A DNA stretch of 64,000 nt from Pontibacter mucosus (GCF_003054055.1 NZ_QBKI01000010.1:1-64000); one strand, 5' to 3'; shown: positions 45,695 to 55,167, numbered from the stretch's first letter. A program made the numbers and translations. The notes: generated from the sequence alone by a model not told the origin.

Positions 45695-46948
45695 CTATTG
45701 ATTGTCTTCTTCTTCCAACTCTTCGCGGAGGATGGAGAGCACATCGTCGATGGTTTCCTCCTCCAGCTCAGTGCGGCGCAGCAGGTCCTCCTTCGTGATG
45801 GCCAGCACACTCTTAGCGGTGTCTAAGCCAATGCGGCGGAGTTCTGCTATCACCCAATCCTCGATCTCGTCGGAGAATTCCTCCAGGCTGATATCCTCCT
45901 CGTAGGTCTCCGACTCACGGAACACGTCGATCTCCATGTCCACCAGGCGGCTGGCCAGCTTGATGTTCTGACCGCCCTTGCCGATAGCCAGGGATACCTG
46001 GTCCGGCTTCAGGAACACAGATACGCGTCTGTTCTCCTCGTCGATCTTCATGCTGCTGATCTTAGCCGGGCTAAGGGCACGCTGAATGTACAGCTCCAGG
46101 TTCTCTGTGTAGTTGATCACGTCGATGTTCTCGTTCTCCAGCTCGCGCACGATGCTGTGAATACGGGAGCCCTTCATGCCCACGCAGGCGCCTACCGGGT
46201 CAATGCGGTCGTCAAACGACTCTACGGCTACCTTGGCGCGCTCGCCTGGCTCACGCACGATCTTCTTGATGGCGATCAGGCCATCGAAAATCTCCGGAAC
46301 CTCGTTCTCGAACAGGCGCTCCAGGAAGGTAGGAGAGGTACGCGAAAGAATGATTTTCGGGTTTCCGTTCACAATCTCCACGCGCTGCACCACGGCTCTT
46401 ACTACGTCGCCTTTGCGGTAACGGTCTTTCGGGATCTGCTCATTTTTAGGGATAAGCAGTTCGTTCTCCTCCTGGTCCAGCAGCAGCACCTCGCGGTTCC
46501 ACACCTGGTATACTTCGCCGGAGATGATTTCACCCACCAGGTCCTTATACTTCTGGAAGAGCAGTTCCTTCTCCATGTCCTTGATGCGCTGGATCAGCGT
46601 CTGGCGGGCAGTGAGCACGGCGCGGCGGCCAAAGTCCTCCAGCTTCACCTCCTCCGATACTTCCTCGCCTACTTCAAAGTCCGGCTCAATCTTGCGTGCA
46701 TCCGACAAGGCGATTTTATCATGGTCCCAGATATCCTCGGAGTTGTCGTCCACGATCTCGCGGTTACGCCAGATCTCCAGGTCTCCCTTCTCCACGTTGA
46801 GGATGATGTCGAAGTTCTCATCGGTGCCCCACTTCTTGCGGATCATGGTGCGGAATACATCTTCCAGGATGCGCATCATGGTCGGGCGGTCTATGTTCTT
46901 GAATTTCGCAAATTCGGCGAACGACTCGATCAGGACTGAACTGTTCAT
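45695..46948 (-). CDS. nusA: Transcription termination/antitermination factor NusA
   Basis: 417 residues: N-terminal polymerase-binding domain, S1 domain (GEIISGEVYQVWNREVLLLD), then two KH domains with GACVGMKGSRIHSIVREL and AIGKGGQNIKLASRL, and a short acidic C-terminal helix-hairpin-helix part. The length is usual for Bacteroidota, which lack the second acidic repeat of E. coli. It acts in pausing, termination and rRNA antitermination. It begins seven bases after rimP. Confidence 0.98.
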   Translation of the reverse strand: MNSSVLIESFAEFAKFKNIDRPTMMRILEDVFRTMIRKKWGTDENFDIILNVEKGDLEIWRNREIVDDNSEDIWDHDKIALSDARKIEPDFEVGEEVSEEVKLEDFGRRAVLTARQTLIQRIKDMEKELLFQKYKDLVGEIISGEVYQVWNREVLLLDQEENELLIPKNEQIPKDRYRKGDVVRAVVQRVEIVNGNPKIILSRTSPTFLERLFENEVPEIFDGLIAIKKIVREPGERAKVAVESFDDRIDPVGACVGMKGSRIHSIVRELENENIDVINYTENLELYIQRALSPAKISSMKIDEENRRVSVFLKPDQVSLAIGKGGQNIKLASRLVDMEIDVFRESETYEEDISLEEFSDEIEDWVIAELRRIGLDTAKSVLAITKEDLLRRTELEEETIDDVLSILREELEEEDNQ

Positions 46949-46955
46949 TATCTTA

Positions 46956-47429
46956 TCATTTAAATGAGATTACAACATTTGCTTTTACAATGTCCCCGAA
47001 GGGTATCTGTACAGGCACATACGTTACCTTTTTTCCTTTTTGTTTTACTTCCTCCATCAGGTGAAGCCCGGTGTCGGTTACTTCCTCCAGCTTGCCGGTT
47101 TTCTCGGTGCCGTCCTGCAGCTTCACCTTCAGGCTGCGGCCCGTGTTGCGCTTAAACTGCTGCGGCTGCGTGAGCGGGAAATCCACGCCCGGTGAGCTTA
47201 CCTCCAGCACATAGGCCAACTCCTCGCCATAGGCCTCGGCTATTTTGGCGTTGATGCGGCGGCTGATGGTGGCGCACTGGTCGATGGTAATGCCCTGCTC
47301 GCCATCGGCCAGCACCGTAATTTTGGGCCGGGCCGGGGAGTCCGACACCGCCACATCCACGATAAACAGGTCGCCCTCCGGCAGGCTCGCCTCGGCCATC
47401 TCTCTTATGTTCTTTGCGGTAAGTGCCAT
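46956..47429 (-). CDS. rimP: Ribosome maturation factor RimP
   Basis: 157-residue 30S assembly factor. The N-terminal domain has DGEQGITIDQCATISRRI and the family motif YVLEVSSPGVDFPL; the C-terminal SH3-like domain follows. First gene of the rimP-nusA-infB operon, with a strong promoter and a leader hairpin directly upstream. Confidence 0.96.
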   Translation of the reverse strand: MALTAKNIREMAEASLPEGDLFIVDVAVSDSPARPKITVLADGEQGITIDQCATISRRINAKIAEAYGEELAYVLEVSSPGVDFPLTQPQQFKRNTGRSLKVKLQDGTEKTGKLEEVTDTGLHLMEEVKQKGKKVTYVPVQIPFGDIVKANVVISFK

Positions 47430-47452
47430 TGCAAACGGTTAAGAAATAAAGA

Positions 47453-47471
47453 AGGGGACTTCATGTCCCCT
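47453..47471 (-). promoter_or_regulatory. Leader hairpin upstream of rimP
   Basis: Perfect 7-bp stem AGGGGAC/GTCCCCT with a five-base loop, 23 bp before the rimP ATG, followed on the mRNA strand by TTCTTTATTT. It sits within the predicted leader and looks like a weak terminator or translational control element. Confidence 0.5.
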
Positions 47472-47493
47472 CAGCTCCTTGGAAATATTACTG

Positions 47494-47524
47494 CAAATTT
47501 ACTACAAATTCATTATATACACAA
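47494..47524 (-). promoter_or_regulatory. Promoter of rimP-nusA-infB
   Basis: TTG (47522-47524), 20-base spacer, TAAATTTG (47494-47501) on the minus strand: both elements match the Bacteroidota consensus. Transcription should start near 47487, about 58 bases before the rimP start, so the leader hairpin is transcribed. Confidence 0.75.
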
Positions 47525-47693
47525 CAAATTATGTAGGGATGATATCTCCCAGGCGATTTTATTGCCGCATAGCAGGGGCAATAAGGGCTGGTGCTGGTAT
47601 CCGGTGCCCGGCATATGCCGTAGACCTGACCTTCTTGCAGAACACGTGCAGGTGCGCTTTTAGTTCGCTTGCTGGTATGGTATACGAATTCCT

Positions 47694-47814
47694 GGCGCGA
47701 GCTTTCAGCTCGTGGCTTTGCATGAGGCCAGCTTTCAGCTGGCGAAAGTATAAGTATGGCTCTCGCAGGCTGAAAGCCTGTTGGCTAAATAACCACGAGC
47801 TGAAAGCTTGTGGC
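47694..47814. repeat. Nested cluster of four REP-like palindromes
   Basis: Four palindromes with the same five-base centre: GAGC-TTTCA-GCTC (47699-47711), GCCAGC-TTTCA-GCTGGC (47727-47743), CAGGC-TGAAA-GCCTG (47766-47780) and CCACGAGC-TGAAA-GCTTGTGG (47793-47813). The first and fourth are inverted copies of one another, as are the second and third, so the block is a symmetric nested array. Dispersed heptamers lie in the middle and just outside. The remaining sequence from 47525 to 47693 shows no gene. Confidence 0.75.
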
Positions 47815-47940
47815 AGAGTTTATACTTGTGCCGTGGGCGCCGGCATACAAGCAGTCCGAAGGTAGCCGTTTAACGAAGTATACAGATATTCTGTAAGGCG
47901 GCTAGGAATACATAATCGCAGAATTTGTAAGTTTGCTCTT

Positions 47941-49074
47941 GTGGCGGGAACATTTAAAAATATACGCAGGCGGGTATGGCTCACCCTCAATACCCTCGTC
48001 GTGCTTTGGATGCTGGTGGGCGTGCTGTGCCTGCAGGTGCCGCCCAGCACGTTCTGGCCGGCCGGCTTTGTGGCCTTCTCGCTGCCGGGCGCGCTGGTGC
48101 TCAACTTCCTGTTCCTGATCTACTGGGTGCTGCGCCGCTCCTGGCTGCTGGTGCTTCCGCTGTCGGCCTTTATACTTGGCTGGAACTACTACGCCCGCCT
48201 GGTGGCCATCAACTTCGGCAAGGACGTACCCGAAGGCGCCAAGACGCTGCAGGTAATGAGCTTTAACGTGCATGTGTTTAACGCTTACGATAAGATTGTG
48301 AAGGGCGTGCCGCAGGTATCCACCGACATGATAGACTGGGTGGCCCAGCACCCGGCCGATGTGTTTTGCCTGCAGGAGTTCTACAGCCGCGTAAACTCTA
48401 TAGAGTATAACAACTTCAAGCGCATCGGCGAGCGCTACGGCAGGTATAAGTTCGCCTCTACCTCGGTAGGAGATCGCGTCAAGGCAGATTTGGGCATTGT
48501 GATTTTCTCGAAGTACCCCATTGTGGAAGGGGGCACCATCCGCTTTGACAACACGCATAAGCGCAGCGCCAACCGTGCCGCCTGGGCCGACATCAACGTG
48601 AAAGGCGATACGGTGCGGGTGTATGCCGTGCACCTGCAGTCGATGAGCATCAAGGCGGAGGATATTGAGAACACCTACTCGGCCATCGGCAACGAGGAGA
48701 GCTTTAAGAAGGAGAGCCGCAACCTGGCGCGCCGCCTGCGGAACGGTTTCGTATCACGGGCAGCGCAGGTGCAGGAGTTGCTGGAGCATGTGCAGGCCTC
48801 ACCCTATCCGGCCATTGTGTGCGGCGACTTTAACGATATCCCCTTCAGCTATACTTACAATGAGCTGGCAAAGGCATTGCAGAACTCCCACGAAAGAGCT
48901 GGCAATGGCGTAGGCGCCACGTACAACGGCCTGATCCCGTTCCTGCGCATCGACAACCAATTTTACAGCCAGGGCCTGGAGGCGTACAACTTCCAGACGC
49001 ACTACGAGATGGGGCTTTCCGACCACTTCCCAATCTCAGCCACCTACGTGCTGCAGCCAAAGAGCGGGGAATAG
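47941..49074 (+). CDS. Membrane-anchored endonuclease/exonuclease/phosphatase family protein
   Basis: 377 residues beginning with GTG. Three membrane helices occupy residues 12-90, followed by an EEP-fold domain with the expected motifs: SFNVHVFN, CLQEFYSR (catalytic Glu), YAVHLQS, CGDFNDIP and the C-terminal LSDHFPI. It probably acts outside the inner membrane as a phosphodiesterase; nucleic-acid or phospholipid substrates are both possible. A perfect -7 box (TAAGTTTG, 47928-47935) ends only five bases before the GTG and would give an almost leaderless mRNA, so the start deserves care. It is followed by cysS on the same strand. Confidence 0.85.
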   Translation: MAGTFKNIRRRVWLTLNTLVVLWMLVGVLCLQVPPSTFWPAGFVAFSLPGALVLNFLFLIYWVLRRSWLLVLPLSAFILGWNYYARLVAINFGKDVPEGAKTLQVMSFNVHVFNAYDKIVKGVPQVSTDMIDWVAQHPADVFCLQEFYSRVNSIEYNNFKRIGERYGRYKFASTSVGDRVKADLGIVIFSKYPIVEGGTIRFDNTHKRSANRAAWADINVKGDTVRVYAVHLQSMSIKAEDIENTYSAIGNEESFKKESRNLARRLRNGFVSRAAQVQELLEHVQASPYPAIVCGDFNDIPFSYTYNELAKALQNSHERAGNGVGATYNGLIPFLRIDNQFYSQGLEAYNFQTHYEMGLSDHFPISATYVLQPKSGE

Positions 49075-49101
49075 CGTTAGGAGAAGGTGCGCAATATTTC
49101 G

Positions 49102-49109
49102 TAATTTTG
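49102..49109 (+). promoter_or_regulatory. Candidate promoter of cysS
   Basis: TAATTTTG is a perfect -7 element 72 bp before the cysS ATG. A TTAG about 22 bases upstream is a weak -33 element. Confidence 0.5.
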
Positions 49110-49181
49110 GACCACCGTCGGCCCTAGCGCCGGTACCTGATAAAGTACGGCCCCTGCCGGGGAGCCTATACTTATAGAACT

Positions 49182-50678
49182 ATGCAACAGAAACTGAACC
49201 TGTATAATACGCTTACGCGAAAGAAAGAGGAGTTTGAGCCGCTGCACGCCCCGTTTGTGGGGATGTATGTGTGTGGCCCGACGGTTTACGGGGAGCCCCA
49301 CCTGGGCCATGCCCGCAGCGCCGTTACCTTCGATGTGCTGTACCGCTACCTGAAGTACCAGGGGTATAAAGTGCGCTACGTGCGCAACATCACCGATGTG
49401 GGCCACCTGGAGAACGATGCCGACGAGGGCGAGGACAAAATCCAGAAAAAGGCCAAGCTCGAGCACCTGGAGCCGATGGAGGTAGTGCAGCACTATACCA
49501 ACATCTACCACCAGGAGATGGACAAGCTCAACATGCTGCAGCCCGACATCGAGCCGCGCGCCTCCGGCCACATCATCGAGCAGGTGCAGATGATACAGGA
49601 GATACTCGACAACGGCTACGCCTACGAGGTGAACGGCTCGGTATACTTCGATGTGCCGGCTTACAACAAGGAGCACAAGTATGGCAAACTATCGGGCCGC
49701 GTGATTGAGGACCTGATGGCCAACACCCGCGACACCGAGGGGCAGAGCGAGAAGCGCTCCCCGCTGGATTTTGCGCTCTGGAAGAAGGCATCGCCTACGC
49801 ACATCATGCGCTGGCCTTCGCCGTGGAGCGAGGGATTCCCGGGCTGGCACCTGGAGTGCTCGGCCATGAGCCGCAAGTACCTGGGTACCACCTTCGATAT
49901 CCATGGGGGCGGACTGGACCTGATGTTCCCTCACCACGAGTGCGAGATTGCGCAGAGCCAGGCTAGCCACAGCCACACCGATGCAGCCAAGTACTGGATC
50001 CATAACAACATGATCACAGTGAACGGGCAGAAGATGGGCAAGTCGCTGGGCAACTTCATCAATCTGAGCGAGCTCTTCAGCGGCAACCACGCGATGCTGG
50101 AGCAGGCCTACACGCCCATGACCATCCGCTTCTTTATACTTCAGGCGCACTACCGCAGCACGCTGGATTTCAGCAACGAGGCGCTGCAGGCGGCGCGCAA
50201 GGGCTATACCAAGCTCATGAACGGCCTGCGTGTGCTCAAGAAGTTGGAGTATACAGAGGAAACCGCCGAGACAGTGCCGGACGAGAAGCTGAACGAGGAA
50301 CTGCAGAAACTGGCGCAGGAGTGCTTCCGCGGCCTGAACGACGACCTGAACACCGCCAGAACTATAGCGGCGCTGTTCAATCTGCTTAAGAAGATCAACA
50401 GCCTGTACTTAGGCCAGATCAACATGGGGCAACTCTCCAGAGGCACCTTCGATTTGATACGCGACACGTACCAGGAGCTGGTGCTGGATGTGCTGGGGCT
50501 GAAAGAGGAGTCGGTGGGCGATATGGAGGAGGTGCTGAACCTGGTGCTCTCGTTCTACAAAGAGGCCAAGGAGCAGAAAGCCTACGACAAGGTGGATGCC
50601 ATCCGGGCGGAGCTCAAGCAGCACGGCATCGTAATCAAGGACATGAAAACAGGAATAGACTGGGCTTATGAAGAATAA
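49182..50678 (+). CDS. cysS: Cysteinyl-tRNA synthetase
   Basis: 498-residue class I aminoacyl-tRNA synthetase. The HIGH motif is HLGH (40-43), with the zinc ligand Cys31 in YVCGPTVYG; the further zinc-site segments [10 protein letters not shown] and [11 protein letters not shown] are present. The KMSKS loop reads KMGKS (284-288), a common variant. Length and the DALR-type C-terminal domain are normal. Its end overlaps the following lipoprotein gene by 11 bases, so the two are co-expressed. Confidence 0.97.
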   Translation: MQQKLNLYNTLTRKKEEFEPLHAPFVGMYVCGPTVYGEPHLGHARSAVTFDVLYRYLKYQGYKVRYVRNITDVGHLENDADEGEDKIQKKAKLEHLEPMEVVQHYTNIYHQEMDKLNMLQPDIEPRASGHIIEQVQMIQEILDNGYAYEVNGSVYFDVPAYNKEHKYGKLSGRVIEDLMANTRDTEGQSEKRSPLDFALWKKASPTHIMRWPSPWSEGFPGWHLECSAMSRKYLGTTFDIHGGGLDLMFPHHECEIAQSQASHSHTDAAKYWIHNNMITVNGQKMGKSLGNFINLSELFSGNHAMLEQAYTPMTIRFFILQAHYRSTLDFSNEALQAARKGYTKLMNGLRVLKKLEYTEETAETVPDEKLNEELQKLAQECFRGLNDDLNTARTIAALFNLLKKINSLYLGQINMGQLSRGTFDLIRDTYQELVLDVLGLKEESVGDMEEVLNLVLSFYKEAKEQKAYDKVDAIRAELKQHGIVIKDMKTGIDWAYEE

Positions 50679-51687
50679 ACGGAACATGCTGGCACTGTTG
50701 CTTTGCGGAACCCTTTGCCTGACCGGCTGCGACTCTTCCGAAAAGGGGAGCACACAACAGGTGACAGCGGTGGAAGAGGAAGAAGCTGCCGCCATGGTGC
50801 AGGCACCTGACTTTAACGCCGACTCGGCTTATGCCTTTGTGGCCAAACAGGTGGCATTCGGGCCCCGCGTGCCCAACACGGCGCCGCACTACCAAACCGG
50901 CGAGTGGATTGTAGCCAGACTGAAAGAGTACGGCGCCCAGGTGCAGGAGCAGAAGTTCCAGATGAAGGCCTACGACGGCACCGTGCTGAACCTGCGCAAC
51001 ATCATCGCCTCCTATAACCCTGGTGCTGCCAACCGCATCCTGCTGGCCGCCCATTGGGATACCCGCCCCGTAGCCGACAAGGATGACACCGATACAGATA
51101 AACCCATAGAGGGCGCCAATGACGGAGGCAGCGGGGTAGGGGTGCTGCTGGAAATCGCCCGTACCATACAGCAGGCCCAGCAAAAGCCCGACGTGGGCGT
51201 GGACCTGATCTTCTTCGACGGGGAGGACTACGGCCAGCCGGACGATAGCCCGATGCCGTACGTGCAGGACTCCTGGTGCCTGGGCTCGCAGTACTGGAGC
51301 AAGAACAAGCATGTGGCCAACTACCGCGCCAAGTTTGGCATCCTGCTGGACATGGTGGGAGCAGAGAACGCCCGTTTCCCGCGCGAGGGCTACTCCAGGC
51401 AATTTGCCAACGAGGTGGTGAACAAAGTATGGAAGGCCGGAAACCGGATCGGTTACTCAGATTACTTTAAGTACCAGAACGCCCCGGCTATCACGGACGA
51501 CCACTACTACGTCAACACCATCGGCAAAATCCGCATGATCGATATCGTGGAGCTGAACCCGAACGCCGGCAGCGGCGACATCTTTGGGCCCTACCACCAT
51601 CGCCACACCGACACGATGGACAACATCAGCAAAAACACCCTGAAAGCCGTTGGGCAAACCGTGCTGCACGTGCTCTATAACGAATAG
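50668..51687 (+). CDS. Glutaminyl-peptide cyclotransferase-like lipoprotein (M28 fold)
   Basis: 339 residues with lipobox LTGC near residue 22. The M28-type zinc site is visible: Asp in AHWDTRP and [11 protein letters not shown], the Glu/Asp pair in FFDGEDYGQ, and a C-terminal His in [12 protein letters not shown]. The [11 protein letters not shown] and WCLGSQYW text matches bacterial glutaminyl cyclases of Porphyromonas type more than aminopeptidases. Such an enzyme would turn N-terminal Gln of exported proteins into pyroglutamate, which fits the Gln at +1 of most signal peptidase I substrates in this window. Translationally coupled to cysS. Confidence 0.85.
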   Translation: MKNKRNMLALLLCGTLCLTGCDSSEKGSTQQVTAVEEEEAAAMVQAPDFNADSAYAFVAKQVAFGPRVPNTAPHYQTGEWIVARLKEYGAQVQEQKFQMKAYDGTVLNLRNIIASYNPGAANRILLAAHWDTRPVADKDDTDTDKPIEGANDGGSGVGVLLEIARTIQQAQQKPDVGVDLIFFDGEDYGQPDDSPMPYVQDSWCLGSQYWSKNKHVANYRAKFGILLDMVGAENARFPREGYSRQFANEVVNKVWKAGNRIGYSDYFKYQNAPAITDDHYYVNTIGKIRMIDIVELNPNAGSGDIFGPYHHRHTDTMDNISKNTLKAVGQTVLHVLYNE

Positions 51688-51689
51688 AG

Positions 51690-51765
51690 GGAGTTTTTGA
51701 GTTAAAGAGTTTAGGAGTTAGAGAGTTGGGGAATCCTGACAACGAATAACAAGTAACGAATAACT
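51690..51765. repeat. Low-complexity GAGTTAAAGAGTT and ACGAATAAC repeats
   Basis: Directly after the cyclase gene, 51690-51728 reads as imperfect GAGTT(A)n units and 51739-51765 as two copies of ACGAATAAC separated by AAGTA. The second part is the complement of the TTCGTTAT units at 37508-37550. Confidence 0.55.
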
Positions 51766-51784
51766 GGCTTATCCTTTAAGTATA

Positions 51785-51832
51785 AAAAAGCCCTTGCCTT
51801 ATACTTTAGAAGGCAAGGGCTTTTTCTTTTTT
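51785..51832. terminator. Bidirectional terminator with a dispersed motif as loop
   Basis: Perfect 15-bp stem AAAAAGCCCTTGCCT/AGGCAAGGGCTTTTT (51785-51799, 51811-51825). The 11-base loop begins TATACTT, and a T-rich tail follows. It lies between convergent genes. Confidence 0.9.
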
Positions 51833-51853
51833 GTTGTGGAAGGCAAGCTATAC

Positions 51854-52525
51854 TTAGCGCACCAGCCCATCCTGCGCCATCCTGCCAACGGTGAGTTCGG
51901 CCAGGGTAACGGAGGCCTTGCGCAGGCTGGAGGGGCTGTGTGACGCACTTTGCGCTGACCATTGCAGTTGCTCGGTTCTTACATCGTAGAGGTTGGTTTC
52001 CAGGAAGTATGTTTTCTCCTCGGTGTAATACCCGGGGTCGTAGATGGTGGGGTACCAGTAGGTATAATATCCCCTGAACCTGCCATACCAGCCAAACCGC
52101 GTGATGGGTGTATAGCCGTAGCTGCCCGGTACGTAGCGGGTTTCAGTTTCCTCGTCCAGCAGGGCCACAGTCAGTATGGCATCATACTGCTGCTCCCGCA
52201 CTTTATCCAGTATCTGGTTTACATCCGGCCCTCCCTTCTGCGACATGGTCGGCGGAAACATATCTATACTTTTAGCGCCCTGTATACCCCGCTGCTGCAG
52301 CTGCGCCTGCATATCGGTTTCCACCGTCTGCCGTGCCCGCACATTGTCCGTAATGGCCACCACCATTATTTTGTTATAGGCCTGACCGCCTCCCTCAGGA
52401 TTTTTCCAGGTGCCTGTTATTTGCGTGGAGGGAGCACAGCCCGGTAAAACCAGGGTAAGCAGAAGTATAAATACAAGCAGGAAGTTATACTTCCAGGTTG
52501 TTGTTTTAATGTATAACTCCATCAC
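51854..52525 (-). CDS. Lipoprotein, DUF4136-like, function unknown
   Basis: 223 residues. A hydrophobic N-terminal segment ends in lipobox VLPGC at about residue 30, so it is a membrane-anchored lipoprotein. The body begins TQITGTWKNPEG and contains a Tyr/Gly/Pro-rich stretch (around 130-165: TRFGWYGRFRGYYTYWY). It resembles small Bacteroidota lipoproteins of the DUF4136 kind, but I am not certain of the family. Two adjacent Met codons make the start uncertain by one residue. It stands alone, convergent with the cyclase gene. Confidence 0.7.
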   Translation of the reverse strand: MMELYIKTTTWKYNFLLVFILLLTLVLPGCAPSTQITGTWKNPEGGGQAYNKIMVVAITDNVRARQTVETDMQAQLQQRGIQGAKSIDMFPPTMSQKGGPDVNQILDKVREQQYDAILTVALLDEETETRYVPGSYGYTPITRFGWYGRFRGYYTYWYPTIYDPGYYTEEKTYFLETNLYDVRTEQLQWSAQSASHSPSSLRKASVTLAELTVGRMAQDGLVR

Positions 52526-52608
52526 TATTAAACTTTTATACTTATACTTTATAACGAGTGCAGGTCTTGTTTAGATGCTTGCCCGGCAAGGTGTAGTTAT
52601 AGAGGAAG

Positions 52609-52640
52609 TTGTTTATATTTGAAGATAGTTTATACTTTTG
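52609..52640 (+). promoter_or_regulatory. Promoter of the class I aldolase gene
   Basis: TTG (52609-52611), 21-base spacer and TACTTTTG (52633-52640) match both promoter elements. A second -7-like box, TATATTTG, lies at 52614-52621. The leader to the aldolase ATG would be about 260 bases and includes the palindrome at 52794-52821. Confidence 0.6.
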
Positions 52641-52793
52641 CAGCGAGGCGAGGTATGTTGGTGTAACTGTGAAAGGAACTCTGATTGCTGTTTCGGGCAC
52701 AACTTTTTCAGGCGGTTAAAGTATAGGTTTGGGCAAGCCATCCGGCCTGCGTCACCAAGAATAAGGTGCCTGCCATGCTATAGAAAACACCGC

Positions 52794-52821
52794 GGTTCAA
52801 AGCCTGCAAAGGCTTTGCCGC
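52794..52821. repeat. REP-like palindrome in the aldolase leader
   Basis: CAAAGCC (52798-52804) and GGCTTTG (52811-52817) are perfect arms with a six-base loop, extended by outer GCGG/CCGC. It is similar in size to the palindromes at 47699-47813. Confidence 0.55.
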
Positions 52822-52907
52822 TCTGGTAGATGACCATAACGTGAGTATTAAGATTACCCATACTTAGTTCTACATTTTACATTCTACCCAAAAACTATCA
52901 AAACAAA

Positions 52908-53966
52908 ATGAGTTACGAGAAAATCGTTTCGCTGCTTGGCTCCGATGCAGAGAACCTGCTGCAGTACCAGAGCCAGACCATTTCCAAAGAGCAGCTGCAC
53001 GCACCCGGCCCCGACTTCGTGGACCGCGTCTTTGCGCAGTCCAACCGCTCGCCGCAGGTGCTGCGCAGCCTGCAGCAGCTGTTCAACGCGGGCCGCCTGG
53101 CTGGCACCGGCTACCTGTCCATCCTGCCCGTAGACCAGGGCATCGAGCACACCGCCGGCGCCTCTTTCGCCTCAAACCCCATTTACTTCGACCCGGAGAA
53201 CATCATCAAACTGGCTTTAGAAGGCGGCTGCAACGCGGTGGCCACTACCTTTGGCAACCTGGCGATGATGTCGAGAAAGTATGCGCACAAGATTCCGTTT
53301 GTGGTGAAGATCAACCACAACGAGCTGATGACTTACCCCAACAAGTATGATCAGATCATGTTCGGCTCTGTGGATGAGGCCTGGAACCTGGGCGCGGCTG
53401 CCGTGGGCGCCACCATCTACTTTGGATCGGAGGAGTCTACGCGGCAGATTATGGAGGTGGCCGAGGCTTTTGAGCGGGCCCACGAGCTGGGGATGGCCAC
53501 CATACTTTGGTGCTACACCCGCAACAATGCCTTCAAGAAAGACGGCGTGGACTACCATGTAGCCGCCGACCTGACAGGCCAGGCCAACCACCTGGGCGTC
53601 ACCATCCAAGCCGATATCATCAAGCAGAAACTGCCCGAGAACAATGGCGGCTTCAAGGCCATCGGCTTCGGGAAAACGCACGAGAAAATGTACTCCGGGC
53701 TTACTACCGACAACCCTATCGACCTGACGCGCTACCAGGTGGCCAACTGCTACATGGGCCGCGCCGGCCTCATCAACTCCGGTGGCGAATCGAAGGGGGC
53801 CTCGGACTTGGCCGATGCCGTGCGCACGGCTGTCATTAACAAGCGGGCGGGCGGTATGGGGCTCATTTCTGGCCGTAAAGCTTTCCAGAAAGACATGAAC
53901 GCCGGGGTGGAATTGCTGAATGCCATTCAGGACGTGTACCTGGCAAATGAGATTACACTGGCGTAA
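52908..53966 (+). CDS. fbaB: Class I fructose-bisphosphate aldolase (DhnA type)
   Basis: 352-residue glycolytic/gluconeogenic enzyme that splits fructose 1,6-bisphosphate through a lysine Schiff base. The DhnA-type pattern is clear: [35 protein letters not shown] and [12 protein letters not shown]. Codon use is that of a highly expressed gene, and it has no complete AAGTATA motif, only the truncated AAGTAT. It stands alone with its own promoter and a strong terminator. Confidence 0.94.
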   Translation: MSYEKIVSLLGSDAENLLQYQSQTISKEQLHAPGPDFVDRVFAQSNRSPQVLRSLQQLFNAGRLAGTGYLSILPVDQGIEHTAGASFASNPIYFDPENIIKLALEGGCNAVATTFGNLAMMSRKYAHKIPFVVKINHNELMTYPNKYDQIMFGSVDEAWNLGAAAVGATIYFGSEESTRQIMEVAEAFERAHELGMATILWCYTRNNAFKKDGVDYHVAADLTGQANHLGVTIQADIIKQKLPENNGGFKAIGFGKTHEKMYSGLTTDNPIDLTRYQVANCYMGRAGLINSGGESKGASDLADAVRTAVINKRAGGMGLISGRKAFQKDMNAGVELLNAIQDVYLANEITLA

Positions 53967-54000
53967 TTTGTAGCAGAACTGCTGATTATTACATATTTTT

Positions 54001-54050
54001 GTGGCCTGCCTTTGCCAAACCCCCTGGGTGGCTGGGCAGGCCACTTTTTT
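54001..54050 (+). terminator. Terminator of fbaB
   Basis: Perfect 10-bp stem GTGGCCTGCC/GGCAGGCCAC (54001-54010, 54035-54044) followed by six T, 35 bp past the stop codon. Confidence 0.92.
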
Positions 54051-54115
54051 GATTTTATACTTTAACTCAAAAGTATAGCCATAACTTTAAATGTGCGGAA
54101 GCACGCTGTATAACT

Positions 54116-55015
54116 ATGATGCCTTGGTTTAAAAGAGCAGAAAAAGGAATCCATACGCCAACAGAGCAGAAGAAGGAGACACCGGACGGATTGTGGTACA
54201 AGTGCCCGAACTGCAAAACCGTGACCAGTATGGCCGAGCACCGCAAGAACCTGAACACCTGCGTGCAGTGCAGCCACCACGACCGCATCGGCTCCAAAGA
54301 ATATTTTGCCATCCTGTTCGACGACAACGAGTTTGCCGAGCTGGACGAGAACCTGAGCTCTGGCGACCCGCTGGAGTTTGTGGACTCCAAGCCCTACCCG
54401 CAGCGCATTGCTTCCACGCAGAAGGCCACGGGCCTGAAAGATGCTGTGCGTACGGCCTATGGCAAGATCAATGGCCAGAACATCACCATCGCCTGTATGG
54501 ATTTCGCGTTTATCGGGGGCTCTATGGGCTCGGTGGTAGGCGAGAAGATTGCCCGCGCCGTAGACCATGCCCGCAAAACTCGCACGCCTTTCCTGATGAT
54601 TTCCAAGTCGGGTGGCGCGCGTATGATGGAGGCTGGTTTCTCGCTGATGCAGATGGCCAAGACCTCCGCTAAGCTGGCCCTGCTCTCCGAGGAGAAGCTG
54701 CCCTACATCTCTCTGCTGACAGACCCGACTACCGGGGGCGTGACAGCCTCTTACGCCATGCTGGGCGATTTTAACATTGCCGAGCCGGGCGCCCTGATTG
54801 GTTTTGCCGGTCCGCGCGTGATTAAGGAAACGATTGGCAAGGACCTGCCGAAAGGCTTCCAGAGCGCTGAGTTTGTGCTCGAGCACGGCTTCCTGGACTT
54901 TATCGTAGACCGCAAGCAACTGAAAAACCGCCTGAGCGAGCTACTGAGCATGGTATTGCTGCCAGAGGACGTTACAACCGCTCCGAAGGCTAAAAAATCC
55001 GCGAAGGCATCCTAA
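54116..55015 (+). CDS. accD: Acetyl-CoA carboxylase carboxyltransferase subunit beta
   Basis: 299-residue subunit of the carboxyltransferase that transfers CO2 from biotin to acetyl-CoA in fatty acid synthesis. The N-terminal zinc finger has Cys30, Cys33, Cys49 and Cys52 ([19 protein letters not shown]). The crotonase-like core includes [12 protein letters not shown] and [18 protein letters not shown]. Start is one of two adjacent Met codons. accA is not in the window; accD stands alone. Confidence 0.97.
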   Translation: MMPWFKRAEKGIHTPTEQKKETPDGLWYKCPNCKTVTSMAEHRKNLNTCVQCSHHDRIGSKEYFAILFDDNEFAELDENLSSGDPLEFVDSKPYPQRIASTQKATGLKDAVRTAYGKINGQNITIACMDFAFIGGSMGSVVGEKIARAVDHARKTRTPFLMISKSGGARMMEAGFSLMQMAKTSAKLALLSEEKLPYISLLTDPTTGGVTASYAMLGDFNIAEPGALIGFAGPRVIKETIGKDLPKGFQSAEFVLEHGFLDFIVDRKQLKNRLSELLSMVLLPEDVTTAPKAKKSAKAS

Positions 55016-55052
55016 GCAGAAGTATAGCAAGTATAAATTATTATAAAACAGG

Positions 55053-55093
55053 AACCTGTTGGTGCTGCTCCGTCAGTGCTAACAGGTTTTTTT
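55053..55093 (+). terminator. Terminator of accD
   Basis: Stem AACCTGTT/AACAGGTT (55053-55060, 55081-55088) with further partial pairing inside and a run of seven T. Confidence 0.85.
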
Positions 55094-55167
55094 ATAGGAC
55101 CTTACGAAAGTATAATTTCTTCTAATATATTCGCACCGCAATATTTTAGCGGTCCGAAAGTACGATT

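Larger units (their letters stand above)
52526..52907. other. Spacer with aldolase promoter and a palindrome
   Basis: 380 bp between the divergent lipoprotein and aldolase genes. It contains the aldolase promoter, a cluster of dispersed heptamers near 52536-52550, and a REP-like palindrome at 52794-52821. No gene is seen. Confidence 0.6.
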
